NCBI RefSeq assembly: GCF_023256255.1
Contig: NZ_JAGDXD010000028.1
Location: forward strand, 1-64,000
DNA length: 64,000 bases
Direction: 5' to 3'
Source of the DNA: Caldivirga sp.
GTDB taxonomy: Archaea > Thermoproteota > Thermoprotei > Thermoproteales > Thermocladiaceae
Positions 36,972 through 46,125 of this stretch are shown in pieces. Every line of letters starts with the position of its first letter. Position 1 is the first letter of the stretch. The notes under the pieces were generated by a model. The model had not been told where the DNA came from. It made no database searches and saw nothing but the letters and a program-made list of their open reading frames with translations. Position numbers and translations under genes: made by a program.

Positions 36972-39656
36972 ATGGTTCATGGCTTAAGAATCGCAGATGC
37001 TAGGGTTGAATTCACGGTTAACCCCCTTGGTATTGATGAGCGTAATCCCAGGTTCTCCTGGATCCTTGAGCATGAGGAGAGGGGTCAGTATCAATCGGCC
37101 TATAGGGTAATAGTGAGCAGTAGCATTGAGAATGCGGCTAAGGGTATTGGGGATGTGTGGGATAGTGGTAAGGTTAATTCAAGGGATCAGGTTGTAAAGT
37201 ATAATGGGCCATCCTTAAGCAGTTTCACGAGGTACTACTGGAGGGTTAAGGCATGGGACTCAAATGGTGTTGAGGGGGATTGGAGTGATGTTCAGTGGTT
37301 TGAAACTGCAGTACTTAAGCCTGAGGAGTGGGTTGGTAAATGGATTGGTGGAGGTCAATTACTGAGGAGGAGCTTCAGGGTTGAGGGTAATGTGGTTGAG
37401 GCTAGGGTTTACGTAACTGGCCTAGGGTACTATGAGCTTAGGATAAACGGTGAGAGAGTTGGGGATAGGGCCCTTGACCCACCTTGGAGTGAGTACGATA
37501 AGACCGTTTACTACAGCGTATATGATGTAACGAACCTGGTTAAGAGTGGGGAAAACACCATTGGCCTAATACTCGGTAGGGGGAGGTATGGGCCTGTTTC
37601 ACCTAATCGTGCGCAAATCCCAGGCCTTAAATACTATGATGAACCTAAGGCAAGCGCCATGATTAGGATAAGGCTGAGTGATGGATCAATTGTGGTTATT
37701 GCAACTGATGAGTCATGGAAATGCTTAGGCAAGGGACCTATACTTTACGATGATATATACAATGGGTTCAGGTATGATGCTAGACTGGAGCCTTACGGTT
37801 GGGATAAGGTAGGCTTCGATGACTCTAATTGGGTACAATGCAGTGTAGTTAAGCCACCGGGTGGTAGGCTTAGGTCCACGGCTACAATACCTGGAACTAA
37901 GGTTAAAGGCACCTTAAAGCCCAGGGAATACTACAATCCAAGGCCAGGGGTTCACGTGTTTGACTTCGGCCAAAACATAACCGGCTGGGTTAGGTTAAGG
38001 GTTAGGGGAAGTAGTGGTGTAGAGGTTAAGGTTAGGCATAGTGAGGTTATTAACCCAGATGGTTCACTCAACGTTGAAAACATACGTGGTGCTGAGGCTA
38101 CTGACACATATATATTAAGCGGTAGGGGCGTTGAGGTTCTTGAACCTAAATTCACCTTCCATGGCTTCAGGTACGCTGAGGTAACTGGTTACCCAGGTGT
38201 GCCTTCTATTGATGATGTTGAGGCTGTTATTGTTCAAACCGATTTTGAGCCAACTGGGTCAATAGCTACGTCGAGTAAAATAATAAATGATATTCATAGG
38301 ATCACTTGGTGGAGCCTAAGGGCTAACCTACTTAATGGTATTCAAACAGACTGCCCACAGAGGGATGAACGCATGGGTTGGCTTGGGGATGCTTGGTTAT
38401 CCTCAGACTCAGCAGTACTTAACTTCAACATGGTTAAGTACTACGAGAAGTTCATTAGGGATATTATAGATTCGCAAAGGGACGACGGCTCAATACCTGA
38501 TACTGTACCACCATACTGGAACACTTACCCAGCGGATCCAGCTTGGGGAACAGCCCTCATTTACATTCCCTGGCTACTTTACGTGCATTATGGTGATGTT
38601 GAAATCCTTGAGGAAGCCTATGAGGCCATGAAGAAGTGGTGGAATTTCCTGAACTCGAGGGTTAAGGACAATATACTTTACTTCAGTAAGTATGGTGAAT
38701 GGGTACCACCTGGTAGGGTTTTCTCAGTGGAGTATTGCCCACCTGAAATATTATCAACGTGGATACTCTATAGGGATACGGTGACCTTGGCTCAAGTAGC
38801 CAAGGTACTTGGCCATGGTGAGGACTCCAGCTTCTTCACTAAGAGGGCTGAGGAAATTAGGGATGCCTTCAATAAGTTATTCCTAACGGAGCACGGCTAC
38901 TACTCAAAGTACACGGCTCCTGATGGCACAGTTAGGATGCTTGGTGGTTCACAGACATGCAACGCACTACCCCTGTACCTAGACATGGTTCCTGGTAATA
39001 GGGCTAGTGACTTAGCTAAGGCCTTGGCTCATAACATTGAGGCGGACTGGGACAGGCACCTGGTGGTGGGCATATTTGGGGCTAAGTATGTGCCTGAGGT
39101 GCTGGTTAAGTATGGTTACGTTGACTTAGCCTATAGGGCTGTGACCCAGGAATCATATCCAAGTTGGGGCTACATGATTAAGGAGGGTGCAACCACACTT
39201 TGGGAGAGGTGGGAGAAGCTAACTGGCGCCGGCATGAATTCTCATAATCACCACATGTTTGGAAGCATTGATGCTTGGTTTTACAGGAATCTAGCGGGGT
39301 TAGTTGCACTGGAGCCAGGCTTTTCAAGAATATTAATTAAGCCAAACATACCCAGTGGGTTAAGGCACTGTTCAGCATCATTATACACGGTTAGGGGACT
39401 CGCCTCAGTTGAGTGGAGTAAGGCTGATAATGAACTAGTTGTTACAGTTACCGTGCCTGTTAATTCAACAGCTGAGGTTCACTTACCTAAATTTGGTGAA
39501 TCAACAGTGGTGAAGGAGGGTGATAAGGTACTTTGGAGTGAAGGTAAGGTAACTGAGACTAGCGCCGGTGTATTATCGGTTAAGGACACTGGCGACCACG
39601 TAGTCATTGAGGTTGGTTCAGGAAGATACGTACTCACTGTTAAAACTATTAACTAA
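36972..39656 (+). CDS. Alpha-L-rhamnosidase (GH78)
   Basis: 894 aa, normal for GH78. N-terminal beta domain (NPLGIDERNPRFSWIL, SAYRVIVSSS), then an RVYVTGLGYYELRINGERVGD carbohydrate-binding-like domain, the (alpha/alpha)6 catalytic domain with TDCPQRDERMGWLGDAW (acidic active-site residues) and GATTLWERWE, and a C-terminal beta domain. Releases L-rhamnose from plant or microbial glycans. No signal peptide is visible, so it probably acts on imported oligosaccharides or is exported by another route. Divergent from the rhamnose catabolic pair. Confidence 0.93.
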   Translation: MVHGLRIADARVEFTVNPLGIDERNPRFSWILEHEERGQYQSAYRVIVSSSIENAAKGIGDVWDSGKVNSRDQVVKYNGPSLSSFTRYYWRVKAWDSNGVEGDWSDVQWFETAVLKPEEWVGKWIGGGQLLRRSFRVEGNVVEARVYVTGLGYYELRINGERVGDRALDPPWSEYDKTVYYSVYDVTNLVKSGENTIGLILGRGRYGPVSPNRAQIPGLKYYDEPKASAMIRIRLSDGSIVVIATDESWKCLGKGPILYDDIYNGFRYDARLEPYGWDKVGFDDSNWVQCSVVKPPGGRLRSTATIPGTKVKGTLKPREYYNPRPGVHVFDFGQNITGWVRLRVRGSSGVEVKVRHSEVINPDGSLNVENIRGAEATDTYILSGRGVEVLEPKFTFHGFRYAEVTGYPGVPSIDDVEAVIVQTDFEPTGSIATSSKIINDIHRITWWSLRANLLNGIQTDCPQRDERMGWLGDAWLSSDSAVLNFNMVKYYEKFIRDIIDSQRDDGSIPDTVPPYWNTYPADPAWGTALIYIPWLLYVHYGDVEILEEAYEAMKKWWNFLNSRVKDNILYFSKYGEWVPPGRVFSVEYCPPEILSTWILYRDTVTLAQVAKVLGHGEDSSFFTKRAEEIRDAFNKLFLTEHGYYSKYTAPDGTVRMLGGSQTCNALPLYLDMVPGNRASDLAKALAHNIEADWDRHLVVGIFGAKYVPEVLVKYGYVDLAYRAVTQESYPSWGYMIKEGATTLWERWEKLTGAGMNSHNHHMFGSIDAWFYRNLAGLVALEPGFSRILIKPNIPSGLRHCSASLYTVRGLASVEWSKADNELVVTVTVPVNSTAEVHLPKFGESTVVKEGDKVLWSEGKVTETSAGVLSVKDTGDHVVIEVGSGRYVLTVKTIN

Positions 39657-40161
39657 TGTAACCAGCCTTATAGATACTCTCATAATGAATTCCCTCCATT
39701 TTTATATAAGTTTTATATAAGGTCCCCTGTGGTCCTAGTTATCGCATTAATTTTACGGAGTAACACTATCTATACCCTATAATGAAGGATTATGCTCTGG
39801 GATTTAAATAACAATGTCCATGTTCCCTAACCATGACCAAATAGCATAAATCCATGTTCAATGTTAATTCCCCTAATTCACATTTTTACCTAATACGATA
39901 TCTTACATTCTTAATCATGCCCATCATTTCACTTCCTCTTAGGGCATCGCGATTCATCCAAGTTACCATGATGGCGTTCACTTTAAGTGTTCAAACATGG
40001 GTAGAGTTTGTAATATTGGGTAACGTAGTAACCGGCTTATAGAGAAGGAGACAAACCTAGCCTTTTCAAGGTTGGGGAGGAGATAGTAAGGTCCCGGTGG
40101 CCTTATTTTAAATGAACATTAAAGTAAGGTTAAAAACAGTCTCAACAATCATGGTAAGTCA
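39657..40161. other. Intergenic region, about 500 bp, no gene supported
   Basis: Begins with an AT-rich stretch including TTTTATATAAG (39697-39720), a TATA-like sequence without a gene behind it. Short frames on both strands around 39850-40045 are mirror images of each other and have no recognisable product. Near the right end GTTAAAAAC (about 40126-40136) may serve the DUF2175 gene. No tRNA or C/D boxes seen. Confidence 0.4.
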
Positions 40162-40515
40162 ATGTCAATTAAGCAGGCTCAGGGGAGGACTTGGAAATGC
40201 TACTTCTGTGGTTCCGAAATAGTGGAGGGTCAGAGGTTTACCTTCACCAGTAGGGGGCCTATTCACTGGGGCTGCTTCAGGGTTGAGGTGGCTAATGCTT
40301 TCAACAATAGGATACCTGAGGATATTGAAGTACTACTTGAGTTGGTGGATTACCTCAACGAGGGTATTGTTAAGATTAAGGAGGGTGAATATAGGGTTAA
40401 TGGTGATCTTCAGCAGTCATTAATCAACAGGAGGAAGATGCTTGAGGCTGAGGCGGCCAAGCTAATGAAGGAGTTAAGCACTCTGGCGCAGAGCAAGTAC
40501 AATGTAGCGATTTAG
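40162..40515 (+). CDS. DUF2175-type zinc-binding protein
   Basis: 117 aa. The N-terminal half has a zinc site CYFCGSEIVEGQRFTFTSRGPIHWGC (CxxC ... HxxC), read in two overlapping motifs CYFCGS and HWGCF, which is the DUF2175 pattern found in crenarchaea; the C-terminal half is a helical, coiled-coil-prone segment (INRRKMLEAEAAKLMKELS). Function is not known. It is convergent with the GH57 gene, about 25 nt apart. Confidence 0.8.
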   Translation: MSIKQAQGRTWKCYFCGSEIVEGQRFTFTSRGPIHWGCFRVEVANAFNNRIPEDIEVLLELVDYLNEGIVKIKEGEYRVNGDLQQSLINRRKMLEAEAAKLMKELSTLAQSKYNVAI

Positions 40516-40540
40516 GAATCTTCATAGCTTGAAAAACCCT

Positions 40541-41887
40541 TTATCCAGTGGTGTTACAGGTTTGGGTTAGCTTAGGGTAATTAATTGTAATAAGCCTTGC
40601 TGTGTACTGGGCATTAGGGCATTGAGCCTTAGTGAAGGATTCGCCCTTAACCCAAGTGGCTAACTCACTGGGTAGTTTAATCCGGGCTAGGAGCCTAGTA
40701 ATTGAGGTATTACCGTACGTCCTAGCTAAGTAACTGAGTACCCTATGTACTGCGGATTGATGCAGGGTGAATGCCCTATAGGGGCTGTAGTATGGGTTAA
40801 AGTAATTGTGAACATCCTGCGGTGCACCATGCTTAGTTGACATGTAGTAGAAGTGGTCACTAACCATAAGTAGCCTAACGTAGTTCCTTAAGTACTCGTC
40901 ACCAAGTTCCTTAACTAAGCCGTGAAGCATAGCAACTTGGTTAAAGGATGTCCACTGCATTTCATTACCAATCCAAGCTGACGTATCCTTCTCAACGTCG
41001 GCCCATGATATTACTTCATTAACGTTAAGTTCATAGGATGATGGAACATGCTCCTTAACCTCACTTGCGGTTATGAACCTTATGTTGGATTCGTAAGCAT
41101 GCCTAAACATCCACCTTAGAAACTCGAATATACCTGATTCTTCAGGCATGTGCTCACCGAACGTCTCCATATCTAACCCAATCATAACTAAATCACCCCA
41201 AGTTGCCCTTAACCAGGCAACGTACTTATCCGCAGTTAAGGGATACTGATCCCATGACTTATTAGTGAACCTGAAGCCAACATCATCAGAAAGCCTATAA
41301 TGCCTAAGAAGGAGTAGTAGGCCACTTGGGCTCTTGTAAAGGTATGTTGGTTGCCTAAACCCGAGAACCCTCTCCACACCCTCAGTTAAAGCAACCTTAA
41401 ACCCCATCTCCGAAAATACCCTACCAACATCATCACTGTACATGAATTCCGTATTCTGCACTGTGACGGGCCTTCTTCCAGTCAACTCCTCAATTAACTT
41501 AACATGCATCATTACCTGCTCCTTGAATTCACCCTCATCAATGAGGTAAGCTAAAGAGTGGTAATAGGTCTCTGCAACTGGTTCAACAGCATCATCCTTA
41601 ATTAGGTTAATTAACTTATCAAGGACTTGGGGAGCCCACCTCCTCAATTGCTCAATTAATACTCCAGTTATACTAACTACGAACTTAAATCCATACTCCC
41701 TATTAGCTTCCTTAATGGCGTCAAGAACCTTACTGTACGACCTTGCTGCAATCCTACCTAGAATAACCCTATCTAGTTCATCATCAAATAGGAGATCTAA
41801 AGGTTCCATTGAGGATTGGTAATGAAGAAGCCTATTAAGTCTCCTAGGTTGGTGCATCTCCATGAAGAATACAACGTTTCTAACCAT
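40541..41887 (-). CDS. Glycoside hydrolase family 57 (alpha-amylase-like)
   Basis: 448 aa. GH57 conserved regions are visible in order: FFMEMHQPRRL (region I, His), AETYYHSLA (II), the nucleophile region VQNTEFMYSD (III, Glu), GLDMETFGEH (IV, catalytic Asp) and a region V-like helix with HKxGAPQDVH. Acts on alpha-glucans such as starch or glycogen, cytoplasmic since no signal peptide is seen. Exact specificity (amylase, branching, 4-alpha-glucanotransferase) cannot be set; the size is that of the shorter alpha-amylase-type members. Confidence 0.87.
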   Translation of the reverse strand: MVRNVVFFMEMHQPRRLNRLLHYQSSMEPLDLLFDDELDRVILGRIAARSYSKVLDAIKEANREYGFKFVVSITGVLIEQLRRWAPQVLDKLINLIKDDAVEPVAETYYHSLAYLIDEGEFKEQVMMHVKLIEELTGRRPVTVQNTEFMYSDDVGRVFSEMGFKVALTEGVERVLGFRQPTYLYKSPSGLLLLLRHYRLSDDVGFRFTNKSWDQYPLTADKYVAWLRATWGDLVMIGLDMETFGEHMPEESGIFEFLRWMFRHAYESNIRFITASEVKEHVPSSYELNVNEVISWADVEKDTSAWIGNEMQWTSFNQVAMLHGLVKELGDEYLRNYVRLLMVSDHFYYMSTKHGAPQDVHNYFNPYYSPYRAFTLHQSAVHRVLSYLARTYGNTSITRLLARIKLPSELATWVKGESFTKAQCPNAQYTARLITINYPKLTQTCNTTG

Positions 41888-42012
41888 GTTAAGTACCCTT
41901 CACTGGTGGTTTAGTGTTTTATGCATATGCAGCTATGTAGGGTTCCCTCATAGGTATTAATGCATTGGTTTATCTTTCAAATTAACTTAGGAATGCTTAA
42001 GGGTGATTAAGG

Positions 42013-42417
42013 CTAGGTTGACTTAGGTTTGCTCTCAATGTTAACTGGAATTATAGTAACTATACCTGGCTTAACAGAGTCGAGTAAATCTATGTTAGAG
42101 ACTACAATGCCTAATGGGTTAATCCTAGTCCCTATCTGGGTATCCTCAGTAGCTAATATCAATTGCTTAGTATTAGGCCTATAGCACAACTCCCCCCTCC
42201 TAGCCTTAACCTCGAATGTTTCCGGTAATGAACCTAAATCAAGAGGTATCATTATTAATGACCCTATCCTAGTGAACGGGGTTGAGACAGGTAGCACGTT
42301 CAGTAATCTAGTTGCGGTTATGGGGGACTTCACCATATCCAACCTCACCATTACTTCACCATTCTGGAACTTAAGCACTATGGCTTTTGACTGCACGTTC
42401 ACTAACTGCAAGTCCAC
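42013..42417 (-). CDS. Cyclophilin-like fold protein (PF04126-type)
   Basis: 134 aa. The order of short strands, with ATRLLNVLPVSTPFTRIGSLIMIPL, then a GELCYRPNTKQLILATEDT block (family: GdiaYWPpgk.l.iFfG.T) and a C-terminal LGIVVSNIDLLDSVKPG, matches the archaeal/bacterial cyclophilin-like domain formerly DUF369. No prolyl isomerase activity is established for the family. GTG start at 42417, with GGTATTTAAGG about 26 nt upstream, supports a leaderless transcript. Confidence 0.7.
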   Translation of the reverse strand: MDLQLVNVQSKAIVLKFQNGEVMVRLDMVKSPITATRLLNVLPVSTPFTRIGSLIMIPLDLGSLPETFEVKARRGELCYRPNTKQLILATEDTQIGTRINPLGIVVSNIDLLDSVKPGIVTIIPVNIESKPKST

Positions 42418-42587
42418 TATTTAAAAATGCTTAGCCCCTTAAATACCACAATTCAAGCATTAATGGGGAAATGCGCTTAATCGGTGGCTCACATGCACTA
42501 CCTTAAGCGTATGCAGGGTGAGGAATCGAAATGAGTGTGTTTATTCGGGAACTGAGCTTGAAAGGTTACTGGGCTTAGCTTAATGCG

Positions 42588-42646
42588 TACTCATTCCGTC
42601 CGTCTTTCATCATTCCTCAGGACCAACGCGCTTAATCATCAGTATT
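42588..42646 (-). ncRNA. C/D-box sRNA (2'-O-methylation guide)
   Basis: Minus-strand order: box C CTGATGA (42642-42636), 15-nt guide, box D' CTGA, 3-nt spacer, perfect C' ATGATGA (about 42614-42608), 12-nt guide, and a D-like ATGA (42594-42591). The last box deviates from CTGA, the weak point. TTTAAAAT on the same strand (42664-42674) is about 25 nt upstream of box C, as expected for its own promoter. Guide targets not determined. Confidence 0.6.
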
Positions 42647-42661
42647 ACGGGGTTTACTGGA

Positions 42662-42691
42662 CTATTTTAAACTTGAGCATAAGTTTAAAAA
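42662..42691. promoter_or_regulatory. Back-to-back TATA boxes of two divergent RNA genes
   Basis: ATTTTAAAC (42664-42672) is at the right distance for the minus-strand C/D-box sRNA, and AGTTTAAAA (42682-42690) for the plus-strand GC-rich element starting near 42712. The centres are about 18-20 bp apart, so both promoters probably compete for or share bound factors. Confidence 0.5.
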
Positions 42692-42711
42692 CATGAGTAG
42701 GCATAGTGAAT

Positions 42712-42776
42712 GGGGACTCCTCCTGGAGACCTGAGGCTCAGGCCTGTGAAGGGTTAAGGGGCCCCTTTGCTCCCCT
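42712..42776 (+). ncRNA. Candidate structured RNA, GC-rich 64-nt element
   Basis: Starts 25 nt after a TATA box and is closed by GGGGA (42712-42716) pairing TCCCC (42771-42775). Inside: hairpin CTCC-TCCT-GGAG (42717-42728), hairpin CCTGA-GGC-TCAGG (42730-42742), and the self-complementary AAGGGGCCCCTT (42756-42767). It stands out in an AT-rich intergenic region. It does not match C/D or typical H/ACA patterns I know; it could be an independent ncRNA or part of the dnaG leader. Confidence 0.4.
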
Positions 42777-42875
42777 CATGTATCCTTATTGTGCTGCCCA
42801 TTGTGTTTAATATTCTGTTATTACTAGAAACGTTAATAAGGTAGCTACCCATGTGGTTGCTATTGGGTGGTGTTA

Positions 42876-44231
42876 ATGGGTGCATTAACAATATCAGCCA
42901 AGTACCTAATAGAACTTGGCTTCGAGGTACAGGGCACCGTGGATAAACCAGACATAATAGGTGCGTTATTCAGTCAAACAGAGGGCCTACTGGGCTCAGA
43001 CCTGGACTTAAGAGAACTTCAAAACACAAGTAGGATTGGTAGGATTGAGGTTGAGGTTGAACATAGGGGTGATAAGACTGTAGGTAAGGTTTATGTTCCA
43101 TCAAACCTAGACCACTATGAGACCGCCCTGGTAGCGGCAATGCTTGAGACGGTTGATAGGGTTGGTCCATATAATGCGAAGTTTCAAGTTAACTCCATTA
43201 AGGACCTGAGGAGTGAGAAGCGTAAGCTAATAATAGATAGAGCTAAGGATTTAATTAAGCTTGTTGAGAGAGAAACCATACCGGACACCAAGGAGCTTAT
43301 GGATAAGTTCCTCAGTGAGGTTAAGCAGGGCGAGGTTGTGGCATATGGCTCAGAAGGCTTACCCGCCGGGCCTGATGTAGACTCCTCCGACACGGTTATA
43401 ATTGTTGAGGGTAGGGCTGATGTAATTAACTTGATTAAGCACGGTTACAGGAATGTAATAGCAATAGAGGGGGCAAGCGGCGGTATACCCAAGACTGTGA
43501 TTGAGTTAAGCCGCAGGAAGACTACAATAGCCTTCACTGACGGTGACAGGGGTGGTGAAATGGTCTTAAGGGAGCTACTTAAGGTGGCTGACATAGATTA
43601 CGTTGCTAGGGCTCCACCAGGTAAGGAGGTTGAGCAGTTGACAGCCAAGGAGATAGCTAAGGCCCTTAGGAATAAGATACCGGTTGAGGAGTACATTAAT
43701 CAGTTGAGTAAGAAAGATAGGCAGATAATTGAGGAAGGCAAGAAACAGGCTGAGCAGGCTCAGGTCCAATTACCAGCAGCACCACAGCCTCAGCCTGAGT
43801 CCACTCAGTCAGTTCAGCAACAGCCTCCTACTCAGGCTCAAGTTACCCAGCAGGCTCAGGTCATTGAAGTTCCTGCCCAAACCCAGAGTCAAGTACAGGT
43901 GACTCCTATTCAACAGTCCACTCAGCAGGCCCCCCAGTTGCCGCCTAATGTGGTTGATGAGGTTAGTAAACTATCAGGTACACTGGAGGCTATAATATAT
44001 GATAGGAATTGGTCAGTGCTAAAGAGGGTTCCAGTTAGGGATCTACTTGATACCCTTCAGCAAATCAATGATGCGTACGCTATTGTGTTCGATGGTGTGG
44101 GTACCCAGAGGCTTGTTGATGCGGCAGTGGGTAGGGGTATTAAGGTTCTTGTAATGACTAGGATAGGTAATATTGCCAAGGTGCCGTCGGATATGGTTAT
44201 CTTAACGTTCAACGATATTATTAACAAGTAA
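42876..44231 (+). CDS. dnaG: Archaeal DnaG-like protein (Toprim; exosome-associated)
   Basis: 451 aa. Start ATG 42876 is preceded by GGTGGTG; a GTG at 42867 is the longer alternative. N-terminal domain (ALTISAKYLIELGFEVQG), Toprim domain with VIIVEGRADV and FTDGDRGGE, then a Gln/Pro-rich linker of about 70 residues (roughly 290-360), and a C-terminal domain (VPVRDLLDTLQQINDAY). In archaea DnaG is mainly a subunit of the RNA exosome, recruiting poly(A) substrates, though primase activity is reported. Convergent with rrp42, only 23 nt apart, which fits that link. Confidence 0.94.
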   Translation: MGALTISAKYLIELGFEVQGTVDKPDIIGALFSQTEGLLGSDLDLRELQNTSRIGRIEVEVEHRGDKTVGKVYVPSNLDHYETALVAAMLETVDRVGPYNAKFQVNSIKDLRSEKRKLIIDRAKDLIKLVERETIPDTKELMDKFLSEVKQGEVVAYGSEGLPAGPDVDSSDTVIIVEGRADVINLIKHGYRNVIAIEGASGGIPKTVIELSRRKTTIAFTDGDRGGEMVLRELLKVADIDYVARAPPGKEVEQLTAKEIAKALRNKIPVEEYINQLSKKDRQIIEEGKKQAEQAQVQLPAAPQPQPESTQSVQQQPPTQAQVTQQAQVIEVPAQTQSQVQVTPIQQSTQQAPQLPPNVVDEVSKLSGTLEAIIYDRNWSVLKRVPVRDLLDTLQQINDAYAIVFDGVGTQRLVDAAVGRGIKVLVMTRIGNIAKVPSDMVILTFNDIINK

Positions 44232-44254
44232 GTTGATTTTAATAATTAAACAGT

Positions 44255-45094
44255 TTAAAACATTAGTGAACCAACCGGTGTTTTAACCATCTCAAGTACC
44301 TTAACCTTAAGGTCCTTCACAATGTTTAACGTATTATTCATCATTGAGTCAATCTCCTCAGGCGTGAAGTAACCCTCACCCTTCTGTAGCGCCACAATGT
44401 TTTCACCATCTGAAGCAACCGTAAACCTACCATCACTCATAACCTCCTCCTCCAGGGTTGGGTCAACTATAAGGTACTTGTCAATCTTATAATAGGTTAC
44501 GGTTAAAGGCATGTTCTGGGGGTTAATGTTTAACGGTATCTTACTTGTCTTATCCAGTTTAACATTATCACCATCAATAATAGCCCTTGGTACCTGCGCA
44601 TTTGCAATAGCTGAGACGGCCGCCAGCATTGAGGAGTCTATTAGGTTACCGTCGTGGTTAAGCACATATATGTCAACCCACATTGAGTACACTGACTTAC
44701 CCGGTATTATAACTAAGTCCTTTAACGGTATGTAGTTACTGTGCCTAAGTGCCCTATCAATGATCCTGGCAATCTCAATCGCGTTCTCGTCAGGTGGGCC
44801 AGGTTCAAAGGTTGGCGCCGCTAATGGTGGAGTCTCCAAGTTCACTATTAGGTTACCTTCATTTGGTGTATCCTCAAATGGTTTACCCAGCTCAAACTTA
44901 ATCCCGGCAATTACCTTGGTGTTACCTAGGTTAACTAGGGCGCTACCGTCAGCGGTCTTAACAACCCCCACCCTTATCGTCAAGTCCCTCATGCTGATTA
45001 ATTGCCTATCATCAGGTCTCTTACCTTCACTTATTAATCTCCTTAAGGTATCCCTCCTGAGGGATGGTATTATTTCGAATGGGTAGCTACTCAT
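44255..45094 (-). CDS. rrp42: Exosome subunit Rrp42
   Basis: 279-aa RNase PH-like subunit, catalytically inactive but needed to form the hexameric ring with Rrp41. Family features: RPDDRQLISMRDLTIRVGVVKTADGSALVNLGNTKVIAGIK split over the N-terminal half, LETPPLAAPTFEPGPPDENAIEIAR, and VDIYVLNHDGNLIDSSMLAAVSAIANA. Overlaps the rrp41 stop by 4 nt (ATGA). The Rrp4 and Csl4 cap genes are not in the window. Confidence 0.95.
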   Translation of the reverse strand: MSSYPFEIIPSLRRDTLRRLISEGKRPDDRQLISMRDLTIRVGVVKTADGSALVNLGNTKVIAGIKFELGKPFEDTPNEGNLIVNLETPPLAAPTFEPGPPDENAIEIARIIDRALRHSNYIPLKDLVIIPGKSVYSMWVDIYVLNHDGNLIDSSMLAAVSAIANAQVPRAIIDGDNVKLDKTSKIPLNINPQNMPLTVTYYKIDKYLIVDPTLEEEVMSDGRFTVASDGENIVALQKGEGYFTPEEIDSMMNNTLNIVKDLKVKVLEMVKTPVGSLMF

Positions 45095-45819
45095 TGTTGA
45101 ACCACCGCCATGTACCTTCCCTTTAAAGCCTCCCTCATGTTCCTATAAATGTTTTCAGCAGCCTTAAAGGCTAACTCAAGCCCCCTCTTAACCTCGCTGG
45201 GTTTCCAAACACCATCAAGCTGCATTAAGAGTACCCAATTCTTCCTATACGCAATCGCTATGGGTAAGTCACCATCACCGTAATTATCCTCAAGCTTGTT
45301 TAAATCCACGATAACGGTATCATTGACTTTACCCACGGATACCCCAACAACCAGGTCTTTCATTGGTATGCCCGCATCAGCCAAGGCAAGGGAAGCCGCG
45401 GTTATTGAGGTGACTCTGGTGCTTCCATCAGCCTGAAGCACCTCAAGGAAGACATCAATAGTGGACTTAGGGTACTGCTCCAGGAATACAACAGTCTCAA
45501 GCGCCTCCTTAACAACCTTACTTATCTCAATCTCCCTCCTAGTTGGAGCTGGGTTCTTCCTGTCATCTGTACTGAAGGGAGCCATGTGGTACCTAACCCT
45601 AACAACAGCCTTATCCGGTACCGTTATGTATCGTGGTATGGGTTCCCTAGGCCCATAAACAGCTGCTAAAACAATAGTATTACCGTAACCTACTAGGGCA
45701 CTACCATTAGCATTAGGCAATACGCCAACCTGCATTGTAACTGGTCTATGCTCCTCAGGTAATCTACCATCAACCCTCTTACCATCAGTTAACAAAGGTA
45801 TGGGCGACTGCTTTGCCAT
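45091..45819 (-). CDS. rrp41: Exosome catalytic subunit Rrp41
   Basis: 242-aa phosphorolytic 3'-5' exoribonuclease subunit. Motifs: KRVDGRLPEEHRPV, GNTIVLAAVYGPRE, the RNA-binding RVRYHMAPFSTDDRK, TRREIEISKVVKEALE, VLQADGSTRVTSITAASLALADAG and the catalytic acidic pair in NYGDGDLPIAIA. Forms the ring with Rrp42 and can also add 3' tails. First gene of the rrp41-rrp42 operon; in many archaea SBDS and Rrp4 precede it, here SBDS is 40 kb away. Confidence 0.96.
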   Translation of the reverse strand: MAKQSPIPLLTDGKRVDGRLPEEHRPVTMQVGVLPNANGSALVGYGNTIVLAAVYGPREPIPRYITVPDKAVVRVRYHMAPFSTDDRKNPAPTRREIEISKVVKEALETVVFLEQYPKSTIDVFLEVLQADGSTRVTSITAASLALADAGIPMKDLVVGVSVGKVNDTVIVDLNKLEDNYGDGDLPIAIAYRKNWVLLMQLDGVWKPSEVKRGLELAFKAAENIYRNMREALKGRYMAVVQQ

Positions 45820-46125
45820 CTTGAAACCACTCTTTGACCAGCATTTAAACGTTTTTAAGGATTAATTAAACGATACTATTGACCTAATAGGGAAGTAATT
45901 CCCTTAAGGTTAGCTAATTTTTAACTATTTATGCTTAGTTTCCTTACCTTTAATGTTTTAATGCCTTGTGGTTTACTGCTCATTTCTAATAGTGTTTAAT
46001 CCTTCACTAACTGCAGGTAGTTTTAAGCATCAGCACATGCATCTAAGCACTGTGGTGTGATTTAATTTCATTAACGTAAAGCTTAAAATTAAACCTAAGC
46101 CCTCAATGCGGGGATTATTATTGGT
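45820..46125. other. Divergent intergenic region between rrp41 and valS
   Basis: AT-rich, no open frame of interest and no sRNA boxes. GCATTTAAACG (about 45842-45850) is a plausible TATA element for rrp41 on the minus strand; several TTTAA-type runs precede valS, the best at about 46084-46095 (AAAATTAAAC), roughly 30-40 nt before its start. Confidence 0.4.

Noticed and set aside
39854-40042. 62-residue hydrophobic frame
   Set aside because: No promoter, biased composition from AT-rich DNA, and an equally long frame on the other strand; no family resemblance.
42712-42776. RNase P RNA or SRP RNA
   Set aside because: Too short and lacks the conserved blocks of either (P4 elements, GGAA-type helix 8).
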